Below are positions 55,678 to 64,000 of a DNA stretch of 64,000 nt, piece by piece. The stretch comes from Berryella intestinalis. GTDB lineage: Bacteria; Actinomycetota; Coriobacteriia; Coriobacteriales; Eggerthellaceae. The stretch spans positions 744,001 to 808,000 of the forward strand of contig NZ_CP009302.1 of NCBI RefSeq assembly GCF_000814825.1, read 5' to 3'. Position numbers and translations under genes: made by a program. How positions within the stretch are numbered: position 1 is the first letter of the stretch; each line of letters starts with the position of its first letter. A model generated the notes under the pieces. That model had not been told where the DNA came from. It made no database searches and worked only from the letters and a program-made list of their open reading frames with translations.

Positions 55678-55706
55678 TTGATCTATATACCCTCTGGGGG
55701 TATGTT
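55678..55706 (+). promoter_or_regulatory. csoR-copA promoter with CsoR operator
   Basis: TTGATC (55678-55683), a 17-bp spacer, and TATGTT (55701-55706). The near-palindrome ATACCCTCTGGGGGTAT (55687-55703) fills the spacer, as CsoR operators do (ATACCCC-type half sites). Confidence 0.85.
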
Positions 55707-55738
55707 GTCTTCATTCGGAGCCGAATGAAAGGCGGATC

Positions 55739-56080
55739 ATGGAAGAAGCGATCGAAGGGCGTGCCGGGGCCCGCGAGGCGCAGGCCTGCCCGTGCCGCAT
55801 GAAGGCGACGCCGCGCGAAGATGCGTTCGTGGCCGATCTGAACAAGCGCCTGAACCGTGCGATAGGCCAGCTGAACGGCGTGAAGAGCATGCTCGACGAG
55901 AACCGCTACTGCGGGGATGTGCTCATCCAGCTCGCCGCAGCGCAAAGCGCGGTGCGCAGCGTGTCCGAGATGGTGCTCAAGAACCACATGGAAACCTGCG
56001 TCGTCGAGCAGATCCAGCAGGGTCGCACCGAAGTGGTCGACGAGGTGCTGGGCCTCATGCGCCGCTTCTCGCGGTCGTAG
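55739..56080 (+). CDS. csoR: CsoR-family copper-sensing repressor
   Basis: A 113-residue all-helical repressor that leaves DNA when it binds Cu(I). The metal ligands are Cys58 (ENRYCGDVL), His83 and Cys87 (KNHMETCV), the C-H-C set of true CsoR. An N-terminal CPC (17-19) in ACPCRMK is additional. It is followed 14 bp later by copA, and the operator lies in its own promoter, so it controls the operon. Confidence 0.94.
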   Translation: MEEAIEGRAGAREAQACPCRMKATPREDAFVADLNKRLNRAIGQLNGVKSMLDENRYCGDVLIQLAAAQSAVRSVSEMVLKNHMETCVVEQIQQGRTEVVDEVLGLMRRFSRS

Positions 56081-56094
56081 GGCGGGTGATCGGC

Positions 56095-58650
<2,556 letters not shown>

Positions 58651-58687
58651 GGCCGTTTCGCGGCGTTTCTGAAAGGGAAGGGAGCCT

Positions 58688-60100
58688 GTGGCGAACCATC
58701 GCGACAACGAGGGCGAGGGTAGGCGGGAGCATCCCGTCAAGCCCGATCTGTACCCCTGGGGTCGTGCCCGCGCCGTGCTCCTGGTCGACCTCGATGCGTT
58801 CTTCGCTTCGGTCGAGCAGCTCGACCACCCCGCCTGGCGGGGCAAACCGGTCATCGTGGGCGGAAGCCCCGAGAGGAGGGGCGTGGTCTCGACCTGTTCG
58901 TACGAGGCGCGCGCGTTCGGGGTGCGCAGCGCCATGCCCTCGTCGCAGGCGGCGGCCCTGTGCCCCCAGGCTATCTGGACCGAAGGCAGCTTTCACCGCT
59001 ATCGCGAGGTCTCCAACCAGATCATGGCCATTCTCCTCGACGAGACCCCCCATGTGCGGCAGGTGAGCATCGACGAGGCGTTCGTCGACGTGACGCCCGG
59101 ACGCGGTTTCGACGAGCATCCGGTCGAGGTGGCCGCGCGCATCCAGAGCCGCGTCCGAGAGCTCGGCGTGAGCTGCTCGATCGGGGTGGCCACCTCCAAA
59201 TCGATCGCCAAGATCGCTTCGGATTACGACAAACCCTGCGGCCTGACCGTGGTGTATCCGGGCTCCGAGCGGGCGTTCATCGAAGACATGCCGGTGAGGA
59301 AGCTGAGCGGGATCGGCGCGGCGGCCGAGCGCAAACTCATTTCGGCCGGCATAGAGACGCTGGGCGATCTGATCGACGCCGACGACGCGCGCATCGAGCG
59401 CTTGCTCGGCAAGGCGGGGCGCATGATGCTCGATCGGGCGCGAGGTGTCGAGGCGGGTAGCATCGGTCCGGACGACGAGGTGAAGTCGGTGTCGAGCGAA
59501 ACGACGTTCGGGATCGACGCATCCGGTCGCGACGAGATACTGGCTGCGGCGAGCTCGATGGCGGCGAAGGTGGGCCGCCGATTGCGGAGAAAAGGGCTGA
59601 AGGGCCGCACGCTGACCCTGAAGATCCGATTCGGCGATCGGACGGTCCGCTCCGTTCAGCATCGGCTGCCGGAGCCGACCGACAGCGAATTCGCCTTCGA
59701 TAGGATGCTGCAATCGATGCTCGACGAGCTGTGGCACGAGGGGATGAGCGTGCGGCTCGTCGGGGTGGCCGTCACGGGTTTCGACGAGCGAGCGGTCCAG
59801 CAGTCCCTTTTCGATGCCGCTGCGTTCTTCGAGCCCCACTCGACCGACGATCCTATGGCAGCGGTCATCGCCGACGATCGCTTTGCGAGCGCTCCGCGTT
59901 CCGCAGCGAAGCGGTACCCGGGAGCGAAGCGCGAGCGTCTTCAGGAAGCGCGCGATGCGCGCAAGACCGACGAGCTGCTCTGCGCGACCGATCGGGTGCG
60001 CGACCGCTTCGGCGATGACGTTCTGCTCTACGGCAAGGAGATGAGGACACGCGGCAACACCACAGGTTCAAGTTCGAAGAACCCTGCAGATTACAAGTAG
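58688..60100 (+). CDS. dinB: DNA polymerase IV
   Basis: An error-prone Y-family polymerase, 470 residues. The catalytic acidic residues lie in VLLVDLDAFFASVEQ and VRQVSIDEAFVDVT. The little-finger domain contains VSSETTFGIDA. A beta-clamp binding motif QQSLFD lies at about 371-376, followed by a long charged tail. A GTG start follows AAGGGAAGGGAG. No LexA-like box was noticed upstream; the gene is only 37 bp from copA. Confidence 0.95.
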   Translation: MANHRDNEGEGRREHPVKPDLYPWGRARAVLLVDLDAFFASVEQLDHPAWRGKPVIVGGSPERRGVVSTCSYEARAFGVRSAMPSSQAAALCPQAIWTEGSFHRYREVSNQIMAILLDETPHVRQVSIDEAFVDVTPGRGFDEHPVEVAARIQSRVRELGVSCSIGVATSKSIAKIASDYDKPCGLTVVYPGSERAFIEDMPVRKLSGIGAAAERKLISAGIETLGDLIDADDARIERLLGKAGRMMLDRARGVEAGSIGPDDEVKSVSSETTFGIDASGRDEILAAASSMAAKVGRRLRRKGLKGRTLTLKIRFGDRTVRSVQHRLPEPTDSEFAFDRMLQSMLDELWHEGMSVRLVGVAVTGFDERAVQQSLFDAAAFFEPHSTDDPMAAVIADDRFASAPRSAAKRYPGAKRERLQEARDARKTDELLCATDRVRDRFGDDVLLYGKEMRTRGNTTGSSSKNPADYK

Positions 60101-60104
60101 AAAA

Positions 60105-60144
60105 GTGTTTTAATTAATAAAATGCGATCTATTAATCAAAACAC
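60105..60144. terminator. AT-rich inverted repeat between dinB and degV
   Basis: GTGTTTTAATTAATA (60105-60119) and TATTAATCAAAACAC (60130-60144) form a 15-bp stem with one mismatch and a 10-base loop. It lies between converging genes and could end both transcripts. Its AT content is very unlike the rest of the window. Confidence 0.5.
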
Positions 60145-60153
60145 AAATATAGG

Positions 60154-61029
60154 CTACTTTCGACCCGTTGCGAGGAAGAACAGGGCCAGCGTTCCCGGCC
60201 CCGAGTGGGCGCCGATCACCGGGTCGATGTAGTTGATGGTGATGTCGATGCCCTCCCAGCGCTTCCGGATGAGGTCGGCAAGGGCCTCCGCGTCTTCCGG
60301 GCAGTCGCCGTGGGTGATGTAGACGGTCTGCTCTTCGACGGGCTCGAGCGCGGTGGCCTCCATGTGCTTGAAAAGCCCCTGGATGGATTTCTTCCTTCCG
60401 CGCACCTTTTCGAGGGGGACGAGGTGCCCCTCGTCGTCGACGTGCATGACGGGCTTGATGTTCAGCATCGTGCCGGCCCATGCGCTGGTGCGCGACACGC
60501 GGCCGCCGCGGAACAGGAACATGAGGTCGTCTACCGTGAACCAGTGCGCCAGGCGCAGCTTGTTCTCCTCCACCCAATCGCGCACTTCCCGGATCGAGGC
60601 CCCCTCGCTTGCCATGAGGGCGGCCTTGTACACCAAAAGCCCCTCTCCGCCCGAGGCGGCCAGCGTGTCGACGTAGAGCACGGTGCGTTCGGGATACTCG
60701 CGCGCGAGCTGGTCGAGCAGCAGGGCGGTTGCCTGGAAGGTGCCGGAAAGCCCCGAGGAGAACCCGAGGTACAGCAGGTCCTTTCCCCTTTCGAGGATGC
60801 CGCGCAGCGTCTTGTCGGATGCGGACAGGATGGGTAGCGAGGTGGTGATCACCTTGCCTTCCCGCATCATGGTGTAGAAGCGTTTGAGATCGGACTTCTC
60901 GCCCTTGAGGTAGCTTTGGTAGGCGGTGCCGTCCACGGTGAACTGCAGGGGCAGAACGTGGATGCCGAACCGCTCGATCACGTCGTCGACAAGGTTGCTG
61001 CTCGTATCGGTGACCAGTTCGAAATCCAT
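60154..61029 (-). CDS. DegV-family fatty-acid-binding protein
   Basis: A 291-residue protein with the DegV fold. Seen are FELVTDTSSNLVDDVIERF, ITTSLPILSASD, GFSSGLSGTFQATALL, LFRGGRVSRTSAWAGTMLNI and YITHGDCPEDAE. FakB-type members carry fatty acids to a FakA kinase; no kinase gene is in view. It is transcribed away from ileS. Confidence 0.92.
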   Translation of the reverse strand: MDFELVTDTSSNLVDDVIERFGIHVLPLQFTVDGTAYQSYLKGEKSDLKRFYTMMREGKVITTSLPILSASDKTLRGILERGKDLLYLGFSSGLSGTFQATALLLDQLAREYPERTVLYVDTLAASGGEGLLVYKAALMASEGASIREVRDWVEENKLRLAHWFTVDDLMFLFRGGRVSRTSAWAGTMLNIKPVMHVDDEGHLVPLEKVRGRKKSIQGLFKHMEATALEPVEEQTVYITHGDCPEDAEALADLIRKRWEGIDITINYIDPVIGAHSGPGTLALFFLATGRK

Positions 61030-61132
61030 ATGCCCTCATCCCTTCGCTTGCTGCAACGACGAGCCGCCGCGGCTCGGTTGCCCGAAATTCTACGCGTTGT
61101 GCGAAATGCACGTCGTTCACTGCATTATCGCA

Positions 61133-61138
61133 TATACT
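61133..61138 (+). promoter_or_regulatory. -10 box of ileS
   Basis: TATACT 65 bp before the ileS GTG. The 173-bp leader lacks the conserved T-box core, so tRNA-controlled attenuation is not indicated. Confidence 0.5.
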
Positions 61139-61202
61139 GGACGGGTTTATTTCAGCGCGCGCAACCGCGCTGTGCCGAGGATAATGCAGGAGGGGTCATC
61201 AG

Positions 61203-64000
61203 GTGGCGAACACGTACAAGGCAACGATGAACCTGCCCCAAACCGATTTCTCGATGAAGGCGAACCTGGCTCAAAACGAGCCCAAGCGCCTCTTGAAATG
61301 GGAGCAGGAGCATATCTACCAGGCTGTGCTGGAGAAGAACAAGGACGGCGAGCCGTTCATTCTCCATGACGGCCCTCCGTATGCGAACGGCCCCATCCAT
61401 ATCGGCCATGCCTTCAACAAGATCCTCAAGGACTTCGTGCTGAAAAGCCGCACCCAGCGCGGGTACTACGCGCCCTACATCCCCGGTTGGGACTGCCACG
61501 GCCAGCCCATCGAGCATATGGTGGAGACCACGCTGGGTCCCGAGAAGATGGCTGCGATCGATCAGCCCACGCTGCGCCGCCTGTGCCGCGAATGGGCCGA
61601 GAAGTACGTGGGCATCCAGCGCGAGGGTTTCAAGCGCCTGGGCGTCAACGCCGATTGGGAGCATCCGTACCTGACGTTCCAGCCGAACTTCGAGTCGGGC
61701 AACGTCGAGATCTTCAAGGAGATGTACCTGAACGGCTCGGTGTACCGCGGCCGCAAGCCCATCCACTGGTGCAAGCGCTGCCACACCGCCCTCGCCGAGG
61801 CCGAGATCGAGTACTCGGACGAAACGTCGCCGTCCCTGTTCGTCCGCTTCGAGATGACCAGCATGCCCGAGCGCTTCGCTGAAGCGGGGGCCGAGGGCAC
61901 GGCCTGGGTCCTTATCTGGACGACCACCGCGTGGACGCTTCCCGCGAACGCGGCCGTGTGCCTCGCTCCCGAGGCCGACTACGTGATGGTCGTGGCCGAC
62001 GGGAAGAACCACCTCATGGCCGAGGCGCTGATCGAACGCGTCGCCGGCGTGGTGGGATGGCAAGAGTGGTCGGTGGTGTCCGACGCGGCCGGCGAGCCGG
62101 TTCGCTACAAGGGGACCGAGCTCGCGGGCCTTTCCTACGTGTGCCCCGTGCGCACCGACCGTATCGGCACGTTCATCTACGGAGACCACGTCACCTTGGA
62201 AGACGGCACCGGCGTCGTGCACACCGCGCCCGGTCACGGCCAGGACGACTACCTGGTGTCGCTGAAGTTCGGCGTGCCGCTGTACATGCCGGTCGACGAC
62301 GACGGCAAGCTCACCGAGGAGGCGGGGGAGCGGTTCGCGGGCATGGACACCGACGAGGTGGCCCCCGAGATGATCGCCTACCTCACCGAAGCGGGCACGC
62401 TGGCTGCGGCCAAGGAGATCACGCACAGCTATCCGCACTGCTGGCGCTGCCACCAGCCGGTCATCTTCCGCGCCACCGACCAGTGGTTCGTCTCCATGGA
62501 GAGAAACGACCTGCGCACGCGCGCGCTGGACGCCATCGACAACCAGGTGAGGTGGGTGCCCGACTGGGCCAAGAACCGCATCGGCTCCATGGTGGCCGAC
62601 CGTCCCGACTGGTGCATCTCGCGCCAGCGCTCGTGGGGCGTTCCCATCCCGGTGTTCAAATGCGCCAAGTGCGGCGAGACCGTGGCGACGGCCGAGACCT
62701 TCGACGCCATCATCGATCTGTTCGAGCGCGAGGGCGCCGACGCCTGGTTCACGCGCGACCCCAAAGAGTACCTGCCCGCGGGCACGCATTGCGAGCATTG
62801 CGGCTGCGACGAGCTGGTTCCCGAGAAGGACATCCTCGACGTGTGGTGGGAGTCCGGCGTGTCGCATACCAGCGTGCTCAAGCACCGCGCGAGCGAGGGG
62901 CTGCGCTGGCCGGCCGACCTCTACCTCGAAGGCTCCGACCAGCATCGCGGCTGGTTCCAGTCGTCGCTGCTCACGTCGGTGGGGGCCTTCGGCTGCGCTC
63001 CGTACCGCTCGGTCATGCACTGCGGCTTCACGGTGGACGCCAACGGCGAGAAGATGTCGAAGTCCAAGGGCAACGGGATCGATCCCGCCGATGTGACGGG
63101 CAAGTACGGCGCCGACATCCTGCGCCTTTGGGTGTCAAGCGTCGATTACTCGCAGGACGTGCGCATATCCGACGATATCCTGGCCCAGGTTTCAGGAACG
63201 TACCGCCGCTTCCGCAACACCCTGCGCTTCATCCTGGGCAGCCTCTCCGACTTCGACTTCCAGAAAAACGCCGTCTCGTCATGGGACGGCCTCACCCCGG
63301 TCGACCAGTGGATGATGGTGCGCACGCGCGAGCTGCTCCGTGCGGTCGAAACCGCCTACGACGAGTACCGCTTCCATAACGTGTACCGCCTCGTCTACGA
63401 CTTCGTGGTGGGCGATCTGTCCGCCATCTACATGGAGACCTCGAAGGACCGTCTCTATTCCGAGGCCCCCGATTCGCCCCTGCGCCGCAGCGCCCAGACC
63501 GTTTTGATGAACGTTCTGGAGGTCATGGTGCGCATCCTTTCGCCCATTCTCACGTTCACCACCGACGAGGTATGGGAAAGCTACCCCGAGGCCGAGCGTG
63601 CGCGCGCCGGCCGCCCGTCCAACGTCCAGCTGGCCGGCTGGCCCGAGGAAGGCGCCTTCGTGCCGACCATCCCGGCTGAACAGGCCGATCAGGTCGCCCG
63701 CCGCTTCGACACCGTGCTCGAGGTGCGCGCCGCCGTCATGAAGCAGCTCGAGGATGCGCGCACGAGCCAGCTGGTGAACAAGAGCCAGGAGGCCGCGGTG
63801 TCCATCGTCGCGCCCGGCGAGGTTTACGCGGTGCTGCAGGGCTTCGATCCGACGGTGTTCGAGGAGCTGTTCGTGGTCTCGTCGGTTGCGCTTTCCGAGG
63901 GCGACGAACTGAGCGTCGAGGTGTCTTCCGCGGCGGGGGAGAAGTGCCCGCGCTGCTGGAACTACCGCACGCTGGGCGGAAACGAGCGCCATCCTCACGT
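61203..64000 (+). CDS. ileS: isoleucyl-tRNA synthetase (3' truncated by the window)
   Basis: Charges tRNA-Ile; about 932 codons are visible and the frame is open at the right edge. Seen are PYANGPIHIGHA (HIGH at residues 66-69), the editing domain (IWTTTAWTLPANAAV), WCISRQRSWGVPIPVFKCAKC, YLEGSDQHRGWFQSSLLTS, KMSKSKGN (617-624), and the start of the C-terminal zinc finger EKCPRCWNYRT, so only a few tens of residues should be missing. The GTG at 61203 follows GGAGGGG. This is the bacterial type with a C-terminal zinc domain. Confidence 0.97.
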   Translation, partial: MANTYKATMNLPQTDFSMKANLAQNEPKRLLKWEQEHIYQAVLEKNKDGEPFILHDGPPYANGPIHIGHAFNKILKDFVLKSRTQRGYYAPYIPGWDCHGQPIEHMVETTLGPEKMAAIDQPTLRRLCREWAEKYVGIQREGFKRLGVNADWEHPYLTFQPNFESGNVEIFKEMYLNGSVYRGRKPIHWCKRCHTALAEAEIEYSDETSPSLFVRFEMTSMPERFAEAGAEGTAWVLIWTTTAWTLPANAAVCLAPEADYVMVVADGKNHLMAEALIERVAGVVGWQEWSVVSDAAGEPVRYKGTELAGLSYVCPVRTDRIGTFIYGDHVTLEDGTGVVHTAPGHGQDDYLVSLKFGVPLYMPVDDDGKLTEEAGERFAGMDTDEVAPEMIAYLTEAGTLAAAKEITHSYPHCWRCHQPVIFRATDQWFVSMERNDLRTRALDAIDNQVRWVPDWAKNRIGSMVADRPDWCISRQRSWGVPIPVFKCAKCGETVATAETFDAIIDLFEREGADAWFTRDPKEYLPAGTHCEHCGCDELVPEKDILDVWWESGVSHTSVLKHRASEGLRWPADLYLEGSDQHRGWFQSSLLTSVGAFGCAPYRSVMHCGFTVDANGEKMSKSKGNGIDPADVTGKYGADILRLWVSSVDYSQDVRISDDILAQVSGTYRRFRNTLRFILGSLSDFDFQKNAVSSWDGLTPVDQWMMVRTRELLRAVETAYDEYRFHNVYRLVYDFVVGDLSAIYMETSKDRLYSEAPDSPLRRSAQTVLMNVLEVMVRILSPILTFTTDEVWESYPEAERARAGRPSNVQLAGWPEEGAFVPTIPAEQADQVARRFDTVLEVRAAVMKQLEDARTSQLVNKSQEAAVSIVAPGEVYAVLQGFDPTVFEELFVVSSVALSEGDELSVEVSSAAGEKCPRCWNYRTLGGNERHPH

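Noticed and set aside
61030-61202. Possible T-box leader of ileS
   Set aside because: Actinobacterial ileS genes often have one, but the conserved TGG-containing core and specifier arms are not found in this 173-bp gap.

Overview
This is a high-GC bacterial chromosome segment. It most likely comes from the Coriobacteriia, and probably from the Eggerthellaceae (Eggerthella/Slackia/Gordonibacter type). The pointers are a uvrC-rapZ-yvcK-whiA block running into gap-pgk-tpiA-gpmI-secG, pyruvate phosphate dikinase, a Tat-exported FMN/FAD reductase beside a twelve-helix LuxR regulator, AzlCD, and several actinobacterial-style leaderless starts. The family assignment is inferred from gene content; no marker was searched against a database.

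Layout. 1-1.2 kb: end of a beta-repeat surface protein. 1.4-4.1 kb: ppdK, ending at a strong shared terminator that also serves the opposing cysK / Rrf2 regulator / mnmA sulfur cluster (4.3-7.0 kb). 7.2-9.3 kb: dgt and azlCD. 9.5-13 kb: an exported flavin reductase and its likely membrane LuxR regulator. 13.2-19.9 kb: rplS, rnhB, yraN, comM, dprA, trmFO and a Xer recombinase. 20-25 kb: uvrA, a GNAT enzyme, and a cell-wall-binding-repeat protein behind a remnant of a second one. 25-36 kb: uvrC, rapZ, yvcK, whiA, lower glycolysis without enolase, secG, tRNA-Leu, a CDF transporter and a HAD hydrolase.

37-45 kb is the accessory part. A complete tRNA-Gly/tRNA-Cys transcription unit (promoter, two tRNAs, terminator hairpin; 304 bp) occurs twice without a difference, at 37223-37526 and 44541-44844. 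Between the copies lie about 7 kb of cargo: an HxlR regulator, a class-M sirtuin plus Zn-type macrodomain pair (ADP-ribosylation writer and eraser), an unrecognised protein, an MFS efflux pump with a divergent MerR regulator, a decayed Fic protein with a substituted catalytic His, and a membrane-anchored XRE regulator. No integrase or transposase is visible.

45-64 kb returns to core genes: a membrane protein, TerC behind a yybP-ykoY (Mn2+) riboswitch, a lipid kinase, RNase D, a YugP-type peptidase, xseAB, a HIT protein, ackA and pta facing each other, a glycosyltransferase, csoR and a copA whose C-terminus carries an in-frame CopZ-like domain with its own ribosome site, dinB, degV and the start of ileS, which runs off the right edge.

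The genes fit an anaerobe that gains ATP by glycolysis plus acetate formation, interconverts pyruvate and PEP by PpdK, and may respire small organic acceptors through exported flavoproteins. Metal handling (Mn, Cu, a cation effluxer) and DNA repair (UvrA, UvrC, Pol IV, exonuclease VII) are well represented.
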